In this document: in pieces, positions 8,984 to 17,848 of the stretch | How positions within the stretch are numbered: the first letter of the stretch is position 1 | How the letters are laid out: the number at the start of each line of letters is the position of its first letter | Translations under genes and position numbers: made by a program | Assembly (NCBI GenBank): GCA_026421245.1 | Contig: JAPKDJ010000042.1 | Coordinates: forward strand, 1-32,700 | Length of the DNA: 32,700 nucleotides | Reading direction: 5' to 3' | DNA from: Akkermansiaceae bacterium | Lineage (GTDB): Bacteria > Verrucomicrobiota > Verrucomicrobiia > Verrucomicrobiales > Akkermansiaceae | The notes under the pieces: generated by a model | Told to the model about the DNA's origin: nothing | What the model saw: only the letters and a program-made list of their open reading frames with translations | The model's database searches: none

Positions 8984-9802
8984 GTGCGTTTATTAGTTAG
9001 CCTACTCTTCTTCATTGCTGCTCCGGTCATCGCGGAAATCAACTACGAAACTTCTAGCGACATCCTTTACCGGGCCAAAGATGACAATCTCACCGCCTAT
9101 CAAAAGGAACGCTGTCGTCTTGACCTCTGCTGCCCGATCTCGTCAAAGGGCTTTGCAACCATTGTTTGGTTCCACGGAGGCGGCCTGACCTCGGGGGAAA
9201 AAAGCATCCCAAAAGGTCTGCGAAATAAAGGGCACGCTATTGTTACGGTGAACTATCGACTCAGTCCAAAGGTCCCGGTGACCGGATGTCTCGATGATGC
9301 TGCGGCCGCCGTTGCCTGGGTCATTCAAAACATCAAATCATACGGGGGCAACCCCGGCCGAATTTTCGTCAGCGGACACTCTGCCGGGGGATACCTCACC
9401 AGCATGCTCGGGGTGGATCACCAACTCCTCAAAGCTCACGGGGTCGATGCCAAAAAACTCGCCGGACTAATCCCATACAGTGGACACACCATCACTCACT
9501 TCACGGTCCGTAAGGAGCGCGGCATCGATGCCAAAAGGCCCATCATTGACAAAATGGCTCCCCTTTTTCACGTTCGGGCCGATGCCCCGCCCTTCCTCCT
9601 GATCACGGGCGACCGGGAATTGGAGATGTTGGGACGTTACGAGGAGAACGCCTACTTCTATCGAATGATGAAAGTTACAGGCCACGAAGATATCAAGCTT
9701 ATGGAACTGGATGGTTACGGTCACCAAATCCCAGAACCGGCACATCCTCTGCTTTTAAAGTTCGTCGATCGAATCCTCAGAACCCCGCCTGTCCAAAGAT
9801 AA
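8984..9802 (+). CDS. Secreted alpha/beta hydrolase (esterase-like)
   Basis: The 272-residue product begins with GTG and a signal peptide (about residues 1-17, ending VIA). It has the complete esterase/lipase-like alpha/beta hydrolase set: the HGGG oxyanion hole at 64-67, the nucleophile elbow GHSAG with Ser133, the acid Asp210 in TGDREL, and His247 in GYGHQ. This pattern fits the BD-FAE/hormone-sensitive-lipase side of the family, which cleaves carboxyl esters, often on plant polysaccharides or small esters. It lies 64 bases behind the giant surface protein and may be co-transcribed with it. The substrate cannot be deduced. Several cysteines near residues 44-50 suggest possible disulfides, in keeping with export. 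Confidence 0.85.
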   Translation: MRLLVSLLFFIAAPVIAEINYETSSDILYRAKDDNLTAYQKERCRLDLCCPISSKGFATIVWFHGGGLTSGEKSIPKGLRNKGHAIVTVNYRLSPKVPVTGCLDDAAAAVAWVIQNIKSYGGNPGRIFVSGHSAGGYLTSMLGVDHQLLKAHGVDAKKLAGLIPYSGHTITHFTVRKERGIDAKRPIIDKMAPLFHVRADAPPFLLITGDRELEMLGRYEENAYFYRMMKVTGHEDIKLMELDGYGHQIPEPAHPLLLKFVDRILRTPPVQR

Positions 9803-9955
9803 GGAATCATTACAGGTCTTTAGAAAACAGTTGCTAAACCCAATACCTCAAGAAAGAACCCGCCCGCTGCTTCAGTGTCGCCGGCCCCAAGGATCAATCA
9901 CCCTGAAATCCCCCGAGCCCGACGAAATCCCAGAAAGAACACCACCAGAACGAAC

Positions 9956-11461
9956 ATGTCCGCAGCAGCAGCCAAGAAAGCCAAAGGTCCCCGCATTCTT
10001 TTCATCACTCCGGAGATTTCCTACGTCTCCAAGAAACTCTCGAAAGATGCCGAACGCCTCCGGGCAAAAGCAGGCGGACTGGCTGATGTTTCCGCGCTTC
10101 TCGTTCACGGATTGAGCACTGCGAACAAGGATATCCACCTCGCCATCCCACACTACCGAAATCTTTTTCAACAGGGCGAAGAGACGACCCACCCCGGAAA
10201 ACGCACCCGTATCTCGGTCGGAAATCGAATTCACCTCGCCGAGGACTGCAAATTCTATCGTCGTGGCGGCGTCTACCAGGCCTGCAAGGAGGATCTCCTC
10301 ATATCGGCCCTGGCCTTCCAACGGGACTTGATCAACCACATCATTCCCCGTGTGGAACCGGATATCATTCACTGCAATGACTGGATGACCGGCCTCATTC
10401 CAGCTGAGGCTAAAAAGCTCGGCATCCCCACGCTCTTCACCATTCACAACATCCACACTCAGGAAGCCACCCTCGCCCAACTTGAGAACACCGGCATCCC
10501 CGGCGGTGATTTTTGGGATGAACTCTACTTTGCTGACTACCCGGGCAGCTATGACGAAGCCTATTGGAACAACCCGATCGACCTGCTCGCCACCGGCATC
10601 AAGTGTGCCGATCATGTCAACGTAGTCAGTCCGACCTTCCTCGAAGAAGTCGCCATGGGACACCACGAAAATATCCCCGACCACCTCAGCCACCTGCTTT
10701 ATCACAAACGCGAAGCCGGAGCCGCTTCGGGAATCGTCAACGCCCCGGACCGCTCCTTTAACCCGCAAATCGACAAATACCTTCCGAAGGGCCTCGACTA
10801 TGGTCCACGCCGTTTCCACAACGCGAAACCCTTTCTAAAGAAGGATCTTCAAAATCGTCTTTTACTCAAAGAAGATACTAACGCGCCCATCCTCTTCTGG
10901 CCTTCCAGGCTAGACCCGATTCAGAAAGGTTGCCAACTTCTTGCTGATATCCTTTTCCAGTTAATCGAGGACTACAACCATCTCGGCCTCCAAATCGTGA
11001 TGATTGCCGATGGCCCGTATCAACAACACTTCCAGGGAATCGTCGCTCATCATGGGATTTCCGATCGTGTCGCCGTTCATCCCTTCTCCGAGTCCCTCTC
11101 CCACCTCGGCTATGGAGGATCGGACTTTGTTCTAATGCCCTCCTCCTTCGAGCCCTGCGGGCTCCCGCAAATGATTGGCGCGCGCTACGGTGCCCTCCCC
11201 ATCGCCCACGCCACCGGCGGATTGAAAGATACCGTGAAGCACCTGAACATTCACGAGAACTCCGGCAACGGCTTCCTATTTGAGCATTTCACATCCGAGG
11301 GCTTCCGCTGGGCCATCGACCAAGCACTCGAGTTCTACCAACTCCCCGCGAATCACAAAGATCCACAAATCAAGCGCATCATGGAACAATCCAAAGAGGA
11401 ATTTTCCGACAAGCGTGTCGTGGAAGACTACGAGGCTCTCTACGCCCAACTCGTGAAATGA
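9956..11461 (+). CDS. glgA: Glycogen/starch synthase, GT5 family
   Basis: This transfers glucose from ADP-glucose (or UDP-glucose) to the non-reducing end of an alpha-1,4-glucan. The frame is open from 9875, but the ATG at 9956 gives a 501-residue protein of normal GlgA length and removes an Arg/Pro-rich leader. Visible motifs are the GT5 donor loop KAGGL at 38-42 (KTGGL/KVGGL in most), HCNDWMTGLIP, WPSRLDPIQKG in the C-terminal half, and SSFEPCGLPQMIGARYG with Glu399, followed by ATGGLKDTV. The rest of the glycogen pathway is not in the window. It converges on waaA with only 19 bases between stops, and I see no terminator there. GlgA is favoured over other GT5 members, but donor choice is inference. 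Confidence 0.88.
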   Translation: MSAAAAKKAKGPRILFITPEISYVSKKLSKDAERLRAKAGGLADVSALLVHGLSTANKDIHLAIPHYRNLFQQGEETTHPGKRTRISVGNRIHLAEDCKFYRRGGVYQACKEDLLISALAFQRDLINHIIPRVEPDIIHCNDWMTGLIPAEAKKLGIPTLFTIHNIHTQEATLAQLENTGIPGGDFWDELYFADYPGSYDEAYWNNPIDLLATGIKCADHVNVVSPTFLEEVAMGHHENIPDHLSHLLYHKREAGAASGIVNAPDRSFNPQIDKYLPKGLDYGPRRFHNAKPFLKKDLQNRLLLKEDTNAPILFWPSRLDPIQKGCQLLADILFQLIEDYNHLGLQIVMIADGPYQQHFQGIVAHHGISDRVAVHPFSESLSHLGYGGSDFVLMPSSFEPCGLPQMIGARYGALPIAHATGGLKDTVKHLNIHENSGNGFLFEHFTSEGFRWAIDQALEFYQLPANHKDPQIKRIMEQSKEEFSDKRVVEDYEALYAQLVK

Positions 11462-11480
11462 AGTGATTAATCAACGGCAC

Positions 11481-12710
11481 TCAGGAAAATAGGGTGATCG
11501 TTCGGATCATCGCCCCCTCGTGTTTTTCAAGAACCGTCCGAGCGGCTGCCACCTGATCATTGGGGATTTTCTTAAGGGCCGAAATCAGTTCATCCCTCGT
11601 GGTCACAATCTGGATTCCTCCTGCAGCTTTGAGCTCGCTGACCAAAGGTTCAAAGTTTGCCATGTGAGGGCCCGCAATTACGGGAACTCCGGCCAAAATC
11701 GCCTCGGATGGATTCTGACCTCCTTTTTCAAAGAAGCTCTTTCCAATCACGACAACATCGGCGTGAGTCGTCCAATCCCGGAGTTCACCAGTACTGTCGA
11801 TCACAAAAGCCTCTCCTCCCTCGGGGGTCGTAAATTGACTTCGTAAAATAACTTTCCCCCCAAGCGCTCTCGTAACTTCTTCCCTCCGCTCTGCATGGCG
11901 GGGAACGATCACCGACTGGAAACCAGCCTCTCGAAACGCGGAGTCCAAATACTCCTCTTCCCCTGCAAAAGTCGAAATCGCCATCGCAACCGGCCCGTCA
12001 TCAAACTGGTCTAGCATCTCCGAAAACTCCGCCCGCTTCTTCGACAAGGCCGCTCCGGCAGGATCAAATTTGACATTTCCGGTCAACACCGTGGCCTCGG
12101 ATTTCACCCCGATCGCCTGCCAACGAAAGAGGTCCTCTTCCTCGGGGGCACCCACATGATCCAATAGCTCCAAAAACGGTGAGACATACCGCTTCATCTT
12201 GGTGAGATTCCGTCCCGAACGGGGAGAAAGGCGGGCATTCATCAGACCAAGCGGAATCCCCAATCGGTGGGTCTGCCAAATCAAATTGGGCCAAAGTTCC
12301 GACTCCACCATCACCACAATGCGCGGTGTGAATCTCTTCATGATTCGGCGAATGAGAAAACCAAAATCAAGCGGCGCATAGACCACCCGAATCCCGTCCG
12401 GAACACGTTCCCGGGCAACGGCCATCCCCGTCGCCGTCGTCGGCACCAGCACAAAATGCTCATCGGTTTCACCCCTCCACTTTTCAATCAGCTTTAAAGC
12501 CAAAAGCACCTCTCCAACACTCACCGCATGAAGATAAACACCACCAGTTCTTTCGAGCTCAGCGTCCCGGTCATAGAGCCCAATCCTCTCCAGCAGCCCT
12601 GTGCCCCAGCCGTCCCTACGAATCATCTTTAGAAGCCAAAATGGAGCCGCCAAAACTACCACCAGGGGGTAAAGCAGATCCCAGAAAAACAAAATCAACC
12701 GACCATTCAT
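11481..12710 (-). CDS. waaA: 3-deoxy-D-manno-octulosonic acid (Kdo) transferase
   Basis: The enzyme adds Kdo from CMP-Kdo to the lipid A precursor at the cytoplasmic face of the inner membrane. The N-terminus holds the usual membrane anchor (LFFWDLLYPLVVVLAAPFWL). It then has GVYLHAVSVGEVLLA, the PRIVVMVESELWPNLIW block with its conserved Glu, the RLSPRSG segment, and a C-terminal VVIGKSFFEKGGQNPSEAI nucleotide-sugar site, all diagnostic of WaaA (GT30). I chose the ATG at 12710. A GTG directly before it, touching the rsmD stop, would add one residue. It is last in a six-ORF minus-strand operon. Its presence shows that the organism makes Kdo-containing LPS. Confidence 0.93.
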   Translation of the reverse strand: MNGRLILFFWDLLYPLVVVLAAPFWLLKMIRRDGWGTGLLERIGLYDRDAELERTGGVYLHAVSVGEVLLALKLIEKWRGETDEHFVLVPTTATGMAVARERVPDGIRVVYAPLDFGFLIRRIMKRFTPRIVVMVESELWPNLIWQTHRLGIPLGLMNARLSPRSGRNLTKMKRYVSPFLELLDHVGAPEEEDLFRWQAIGVKSEATVLTGNVKFDPAGAALSKKRAEFSEMLDQFDDGPVAMAISTFAGEEEYLDSAFREAGFQSVIVPRHAERREEVTRALGGKVILRSQFTTPEGGEAFVIDSTGELRDWTTHADVVVIGKSFFEKGGQNPSEAILAGVPVIAGPHMANFEPLVSELKAAGGIQIVTTRDELISALKKIPNDQVAAARTVLEKHEGAMIRTITLFS

Positions 12711-12713
12711 CAC

Positions 12714-13259
12714 TCAAGAAACCCTTCGGTAAATAGCAATTCGACTCCGCCCGTAGTCCCTTTTTTGCACCAGCTCCAGGCCATTGGGTTCGGGCAAGTC
12801 GCCAATCGCCTCCCTCTCTAGGACAAGAAACCCTTCCGGGGCGAGCCATTGCTCCCAACCGTCCAGAACCACCAAATCTCGGGCCGGATCAGAAAGCCCG
12901 TCCGCATAAGGAGGGTCGGCAAAAATAAGATCATACGCCCCCCGGTCATCTTTCAGAAAAGCCCCCGCCTCCCGATTAATCACACGACCATTCGAGAGCC
13001 CTGTTTTCTTCAAATTATCCTCAATCACCCGGGTCGCCCCCCGGTTTTGTTCTACGAAGGTGCATGAGGTCGCCCCTCTGCTTAGGGCCTCGATCCCAAG
13101 GGCTCCCGATCCTGCAAAGAGATCCAACACGCGCGCTTCACCGACTACCGCAAAAAGAATCCCAAACACCGATTCTCTCACACGATCCGTCGTGGGTCGT
13201 GAAACCTCCCTCGGAACCTTGAGCCCATGGCCTTTCGCTAAACCGGCAATAATTCTCAT
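12714..13259 (-). CDS. rsmD: 16S rRNA (guanine(966)-N2)-methyltransferase
   Basis: The 181-residue protein opens with MRIIAG and the PTTDRVRESVF motif typical of RsmD. The SAM-binding motif VLDLFAGSGALGIEAL follows at 44-59, then an acidic FVEQN loop, and the catalytic DPPY motif at 115-118 used by N2-guanine methyltransferases. It methylates G966 of 16S rRNA in the assembled 30S subunit. Length is normal. The start overlaps the stop of the AsmA-like gene by 4 bases and its stop abuts waaA, so all three are probably translated from one message. Coupling of rRNA modification with envelope genes here is positional only. Confidence 0.95.
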   Translation of the reverse strand: MRIIAGLAKGHGLKVPREVSRPTTDRVRESVFGILFAVVGEARVLDLFAGSGALGIEALSRGATSCTFVEQNRGATRVIEDNLKKTGLSNGRVINREAGAFLKDDRGAYDLIFADPPYADGLSDPARDLVVLDGWEQWLAPEGFLVLEREAIGDLPEPNGLELVQKRDYGRSRIAIYRRVS

Positions 13260-14755
13260 GGCAGGGTAGGGGTGTCAAAAGTTTGTTCTCCAAGGACCGA
13301 ACGAACGACCGACACGAAGGGGATCCATTCCCCTTCTTTTCCAAGATCCATCATCAATCCATCCTCACGCGCCTCAATCCTAATATCCCGGTATTCTCGG
13401 TCGGGGGTAATCAATGGTTCAAAATCCAGAGAGAGACGGGACGAGACTTTCTCAACCCGTTTCCGATGGGATCCGGCCCGCTCGGGACTCGAAACAATCC
13501 TAACAGTGGCGGCTGCCTCCCCATCAATTGTGGCAAATCCATTCATCAATACTGCATCTTCGGATCCAATCACACGAATGTCTTCCGCAAAAATACCCGA
13601 TCCAGATAACTTGACCAATGCCGAGCCTCGATCAAAACGGGTATCTCCTCCGTCAAGAAGATCATGGAAGACGAAATCCTGAAAACTGGTGAAGCTGTGG
13701 CCGGTGAAACTTCTGGGATTAACAAGGGAGCCCCGCAGAACACTTTGTGACTGGATATGACTAATCGAAATTGGTGGCTTTTTTTGAAGATAGATTGGAG
13801 TGAGGTCAATCTGCTGATCAGGCAGGTCAATTCCGAGACCAATTGGCATTCCCCTTGTGAAACGAAGCGCCGCCGAAATTTCCAAATCTAGTCCAAAAAG
13901 CTGTATCGGATGATTCTCAATCTCAAGAAAACTGTCTTTCCAGAGGAAAGGAAAAGTCAGGGATTTTTCCGAGAATCGAGATCCCACCTCAAAACTTGCG
14001 ATGCGCACCTCACCGCTGCGTGCCGCCCCCCAGACAGGGAGTTCTCCCTCCACGCCGTTCAGCTCAGCCGAGAATTCCGGTATGCTTTCCGAGTAGAGTC
14101 GGAACCGTGAATTGCTGATGGTGATCGTCCCTTCAAAGTCATCTACGGGAATCAGATCCGGGCTGGCATCCTCCTGCGCCTGACTTTCATCTCCCTTACT
14201 CTCCTCCGAACGATTCAGGGGAGAGATCCCATCTTTCTCTTTGACACCCCCCTGATCTAGCCCCTCCGTCCCGGTTGAGGTGGAGTCAGGCTCGAGCGCT
14301 TTCGAACCCAGCGAAGAAATCGTCGAGGCCTTTTGATATCGAGCCATGATTTCCTTCAGCAATTCGATGGAAACTTTGCCATTGAGTTCATTCACCTCGA
14401 GACGATCCCAACGTTTTTCTCCGCTGGCAAGCGAGGCCCATGAGGGATCCACCACAATTTTTTCGATCCGAACGACGTCATCCGATTGACCTGAATCGAC
14501 CGGAGAAAGTATACGAACCCCCCTGATCTGCACCCCGCCCCAGGGCGACCAAGTCACACTTTGGATGCGACACGGCAGGCCCAACCCATTTTCGATCCTC
14601 CTTTCGAGAAACCCCGTTCCCCAGGTTGATGAAAACACCAGATTGAGCGCCCCCCATAAAATGGCGGGAGAGAGCAGTATGATAGACAACCAAGTGCGAA
14701 TCCGGAGACGGAGAAGTCTCCGCTGCCAAAACGTCACACGGGGAGTGGTCTCCAT
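13256..14755 (-). CDS. AsmA-like inner-membrane protein
   Basis: The 499-residue protein starts with a basic stretch and one transmembrane segment (about 22-42), followed by the pattern seen at the start of AsmA/DUF748-type proteins: a short amphipathic block (GFLERRIENGLGLPCRIQSVTWSP split by Gly-Leu), then repeated beta strands of the form I-x-I/V-x-x-I-x-V-D. A low-complexity Ser/Glu/Asp linker near 140-205 separates the N-terminal block from a long beta-rich periplasmic part. AsmA-like proteins are bridge-like lipid-transport or outer-membrane-assembly factors. Three bases separate its start from the upstream stop, and it overlaps rsmD by 4. The family is assigned by fold pattern, so confidence is moderate, and the exact role is unknown. 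Confidence 0.6.
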   Translation of the reverse strand: METTPRVTFWQRRLLRLRIRTWLSIILLSPAILWGALNLVFSSTWGTGFLERRIENGLGLPCRIQSVTWSPWGGVQIRGVRILSPVDSGQSDDVVRIEKIVVDPSWASLASGEKRWDRLEVNELNGKVSIELLKEIMARYQKASTISSLGSKALEPDSTSTGTEGLDQGGVKEKDGISPLNRSEESKGDESQAQEDASPDLIPVDDFEGTITISNSRFRLYSESIPEFSAELNGVEGELPVWGAARSGEVRIASFEVGSRFSEKSLTFPFLWKDSFLEIENHPIQLFGLDLEISAALRFTRGMPIGLGIDLPDQQIDLTPIYLQKKPPISISHIQSQSVLRGSLVNPRSFTGHSFTSFQDFVFHDLLDGGDTRFDRGSALVKLSGSGIFAEDIRVIGSEDAVLMNGFATIDGEAAATVRIVSSPERAGSHRKRVEKVSSRLSLDFEPLITPDREYRDIRIEAREDGLMMDLGKEGEWIPFVSVVRSVLGEQTFDTPTLP

Positions 14756-14758
14756 TCT

Positions 14759-15475
14759 CTATTTTTGAAGGAAACGGATCACCATACTCTGATCAAACAA
14801 AACCTTGTTTGTAGAAGTAATGTCCTGAAGCCGATAGACGACGAAGCCATATTTGTTGTCCGCGGTTTTTCCGATTGCGAAATTCTCTTTGGTCCGGCCA
14901 AGACCTGTCTCTTCCTCAAATTTCCACTCAGCTCCCTTCCAGGCACCCAGGACCGTCTCGGGCGCAGCATCAATATCTTCGATTCTCTTCAAGTCCCCGT
15001 TCGTTGACTTGATCACATCCGCTTTGGAATCAAAGCGAAGAAGGGAAATACGGGCTCCGGCTCCAGTGACCAGCATGCGCCACTTATCTCCAACCGGCTC
15101 GAAGCGCAGGCCCACTTTTTGGACTGCCTTAAACTCGCGCTTATCCCAAAGTTCACGGTAATTTCCATACTCTTTTGGGGATAACCCCAGATTCTCGTGA
15201 AAAGGCAGGGGAATCCCGGGTTTGGCTTTCGCGGAATATTCCTTAAACCACTCCGGGTTCTTTTTCGCACCCTCTTTGACTTTGTTGATGTATGTCTGGA
15301 TCTCCTTTGGAGGGAGCACCACAACAACTTCCCCTTTGTAATTCTTATTCGCCGTAACGTATAAGGAAAATGGCTTGGGGACCTCGGCTTGGGCACTAGC
15401 GCCGGCCGTAATCAGGATGGACATCACCGCAACAATAGTCGCGATGATTTGGGAGGGATTCCGGCTGGCATTCAT
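14759..15475 (-). CDS. Exported protein of unknown function
   Basis: I do not recognise this 238-residue protein. The open frame reaches back to 15643, but the leader there is Arg/Cys-rich and overlaps the 35-aa ORF. The ATG at 15475 gives a clean signal peptide (MNASRNPSQIIATIVAVMSI, cleavage likely after ASAQA near residue 30). The mature part is Lys-rich, with a KPFSLYVTANKNYKGEVVVVLP strand region split by Tyr-Lys, a predicted helical segment ending EWFKEYSAKA and a C-terminal half of alternating strands. Its ATG overlaps the stop of the small upstream ORF (ATGA), and its stop is 3 bases from the AsmA-like start. Operon context suggests an envelope role; that is inference. Confidence 0.7.
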   Translation of the reverse strand: MNASRNPSQIIATIVAVMSILITAGASAQAEVPKPFSLYVTANKNYKGEVVVVLPPKEIQTYINKVKEGAKKNPEWFKEYSAKAKPGIPLPFHENLGLSPKEYGNYRELWDKREFKAVQKVGLRFEPVGDKWRMLVTGAGARISLLRFDSKADVIKSTNGDLKRIEDIDAAPETVLGAWKGAEWKFEEETGLGRTKENFAIGKTADNKYGFVVYRLQDITSTNKVLFDQSMVIRFLQK

Positions 15476-15579
15476 GAGTCTTTGTTTTCGGGATCGTCTG
15501 TCAAATCTTCTGCTGAGCTGAACCCAATCATATAACTGCGGGCAAGTAAACCCGCACCTGCGGCCACCCCAAGTTTCAT
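15472..15579 (-). CDS. Possible 35-aa protein coupled to both neighbours
   Basis: This short ORF begins 9 bases after the stop of the membrane-protein gene and ends in an ATGA overlap with the next gene. It encodes MKLGVAAGAGLLARSYMIG followed by an acidic tail (FSSAEDLTDDPENKDS). GGGGAG lies 11 bases before its ATG and can serve as a ribosome binding site. The first 20 residues are Ala/Gly/Leu-rich and mildly hydrophobic; the tail is strongly acidic. It may be a small membrane-associated protein or a leader that couples translation. No homologue is known to me. The support is position and start signal only. Confidence 0.45.
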   Translation of the reverse strand: MKLGVAAGAGLLARSYMIGFSSAEDLTDDPENKDS

Positions 15580-15588
15580 GATTTGAGG

Positions 15589-16674
15589 CTACTCCCCTTC
15601 TTCTGCGGAAGCAACCGCGGCGGGATTCTCCGCAAATGCCCAAAGCCTCGATTCCATTTCCTCGATCAAGACTGACCGGGGAGCTCTGCTACCTTCCAAG
15701 AAACGCAACTTTAAGATGAGCGGCTGAAGCCCCTTTTCGCGCACTTCCGAAAATACCGTGCGGAATTTTTGATCAAGCACTCCGCCTCTTTTTACAAAAC
15801 CATATAATATTTCCTTCGAATTTCGAAATTTCAGCTGATAGCACGCAAACTCCGACTCATCCGAAAATTCGTAGGCATGAAAGTGATCCGGAGTCGCATA
15901 AACCCGCATACTGACCGGTTCAAGAGGACGCTCTTCTATATAGGAATCCGGTGAGACCGGTTGAAAACACACAAATGACTCCCAATCCACCAGAATCCCT
16001 TCACTGGTATCCTCCACCAAAATTGGATAAAACTCTCCTTCCTTGTCTTTGATTTTCAGAGCCAAAAACGGACGATATTCAAGAGCCAAGATTCGATACT
16101 CTACGGTTCTCTTAAACTCAGCTACCTTCAGGGGATGATCTTGGTAGAATTCCTTCATCAAGGGCAGCACACGCTCCCGATGACGAACATACTTCGCTTT
16201 CCCCTCGATAGAATCAGCCGACAGAAAGGAACTCACAACCATCTCCATATTCTTAAAGTGCTCTTCCGCAACGCGTTGAGCTTCAATCTCAGAAATTTTT
16301 TCGAGCGGCTTGTTGGTAAGGAGGCCTTCGGGATTGGTGATCTCAACAGAATCATCCTTTGTCCCCGATGACAGGATCTGGAAAGCGGCCCAAATCACTA
16401 CTCCGATCAATCCCACCCCCAACACTACGAACCACCCCATTGGCACAGTCGCCGATTCCTTTTCCTGCAACTCGTCGATCCACTCCTTCTCTGGATCAAA
16501 ATGCCGCTCTTTCTCCTCCTTATCCGAGCTCTGGGTAACCATCGCCTCCACTGCGATCTTTCCCTTCTTTTCGACGGGACCTCTCTTCGGAGCATCAAGA
16601 CGCACAACCTCCTCGGGAGTCTCTTCGATCACCCTGATTTCATCATCCCGAGTTCTTTTACCTTTGTCTGCCAT
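15589..16674 (-). CDS. Single-pass membrane protein of unknown function
   Basis: I do not recognise the family. The frame is open from 16731, but the ATG at 16674 (MADKGKRTRDDE) is the more natural start, giving 361 residues. The first 78 residues are highly charged and probably disordered and cytoplasmic. One transmembrane helix follows (79-101, PMGWFVVLGVGLIGVVIW split by Val-Leu), then a helical Glu/Lys-rich stalk and a C-terminal region near 175-340 with strands and aromatic residues, presumably periplasmic. It heads the minus-strand operon leading to rsmD and waaA and is divergent from the glycosyltransferase at 16757, with 82 bases between starts that must hold both promoters. An envelope-associated role is inferred from topology and neighbours. 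Confidence 0.7.
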   Translation of the reverse strand: MADKGKRTRDDEIRVIEETPEEVVRLDAPKRGPVEKKGKIAVEAMVTQSSDKEEKERHFDPEKEWIDELQEKESATVPMGWFVVLGVGLIGVVIWAAFQILSSGTKDDSVEITNPEGLLTNKPLEKISEIEAQRVAEEHFKNMEMVVSSFLSADSIEGKAKYVRHRERVLPLMKEFYQDHPLKVAEFKRTVEYRILALEYRPFLALKIKDKEGEFYPILVEDTSEGILVDWESFVCFQPVSPDSYIEERPLEPVSMRVYATPDHFHAYEFSDESEFACYQLKFRNSKEILYGFVKRGGVLDQKFRTVFSEVREKGLQPLILKLRFLEGSRAPRSVLIEEMESRLWAFAENPAAVASAEEGE

Positions 16675-16756
16675 ACTCTTTCGGAATGAAAGCTGCCCGC
16701 AAATGGGAATGGACGCAACCTCGGATCCCATCTAGATCTTTTCTAAGACCTGATAC

Positions 16757-17848
16757 GTGAAGCCCAAGATCCTGATTCTCTCCGCCAGCTTCGGTGATGG
16801 CCACAACAGCGCTGCCCGGCACCTCGCCGAGGCTTTGCAGGAGAATGCCGAGGCCTTAGTCGCCGATCCCTGCCACCTCGGCAATCCGCACATCAACCGA
16901 TTTCTCTGCCGCGCCTACCGCGAGATCACCACTTACACACCAAAAATTTGGGCCTGGATGTATCGTTCAACCGACCGGCAGGACTTTTCCAAGCCCCTCC
17001 CCTTCATCGCCAAGACAGAGGACGCCGTCGCCAACCTTCTCGACGATTTCCAACCGGACATCGTCGTCAACACCTATCCGCTATACCCCTACATGGTAGA
17101 GAGACAGTTCGAGACAAGAACACGCGTCCCCGTCATCACCGTGATCACGGACTCCATCGAAATCAATGCCGCCTGGACCAAATCTCCGAGCGATCACTTT
17201 CTCATCACCGACGATCACACCCGCGAAGGCCTCCTCACTCAAAAACTCCCACCAAAAAAAATTCAGGTCATTGGCTTCCCAGTCAGCCCTCGGTTCGAGA
17301 ATCTCCCTAAAATCGCTCCAACCGATTCCATCAAGCCCTTTCGAGTCCTCTTCTTTCCCACCGCCAAGTCCCCTCATGTCAATGACATCATCCGCTCTGT
17401 CCTGAACCATGATACCGAGATCACGGTCGTCCTCGGACGAAACGTCCGCCGGCTCTACCGTAAGACCCACGCACTTAAAAAAGAATTTCCAGGCCGCATT
17501 CGCATCAAAGGCTGGACCCGAAAAGTCCCTGAACTGCTTTCCTCACATCATCTCGTCATAGGAAAGGCCGGCGGAGCCACCGTTCATGAAGCGATCGCCG
17601 CCCAGTGCCCTATGCTGGTTCACCACATTGTTCCGGGCCAGGAAGAAGGAAACATCGAGCTCCTCGAACGGTTCAAAACGGGATCCCTTGCCACCTCTGC
17701 GAAAGCCATCGCAGAATCGATCGGCTCACTCCTCGCCGACGATGGCCGCCTTTGGCGCGATCAAAAAACGCGCCTCACTCACCACGCCCGCCCCTCTGCC
17801 GCGCGTGAGGCGGCGGCATTCATCCTCTCCCAAGTCACTCGCTCATGA
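16757..17848 (+). CDS. MGDG-synthase/UgtP-type glycosyltransferase (GT28)
   Basis: The 363-residue protein begins with a GTG and shows the MGDG-synthase N-terminal motif SASFGDGHNSAA (9-20), the TYPLYPYMVERQ and ITD...AW segments, and the C-terminal UDP-sugar site GKAGGATVHEA near 268-278 with a following PGQEEGN. Family members move galactose or glucose from UDP-sugar to diacylglycerol at the membrane face (plant MGD, Bacillus UgtP), or act like MurG. It is therefore a candidate for glycolipid synthesis. No signal peptide or transmembrane helix is seen. It overlaps the HAD phosphatase by 4 bases. Exact donor, acceptor and processivity are unknown. Confidence 0.85.
   Translation: MKPKILILSASFGDGHNSAARHLAEALQENAEALVADPCHLGNPHINRFLCRAYREITTYTPKIWAWMYRSTDRQDFSKPLPFIAKTEDAVANLLDDFQPDIVVNTYPLYPYMVERQFETRTRVPVITVITDSIEINAAWTKSPSDHFLITDDHTREGLLTQKLPPKKIQVIGFPVSPRFENLPKIAPTDSIKPFRVLFFPTAKSPHVNDIIRSVLNHDTEITVVLGRNVRRLYRKTHALKKEFPGRIRIKGWTRKVPELLSSHHLVIGKAGGATVHEAIAAQCPMLVHHIVPGQEEGNIELLERFKTGSLATSAKAIAESIGSLLADDGRLWRDQKTRLTHHARPSAAREAAAFILSQVTRS

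Noticed and set aside
9872..10819. 315-aa ORF on the minus strand opposite glgA
   Set aside because: It is fully antisense to a well-conserved glycogen synthase and has no recognisable motif; a shadow caused by C-rich codon use.
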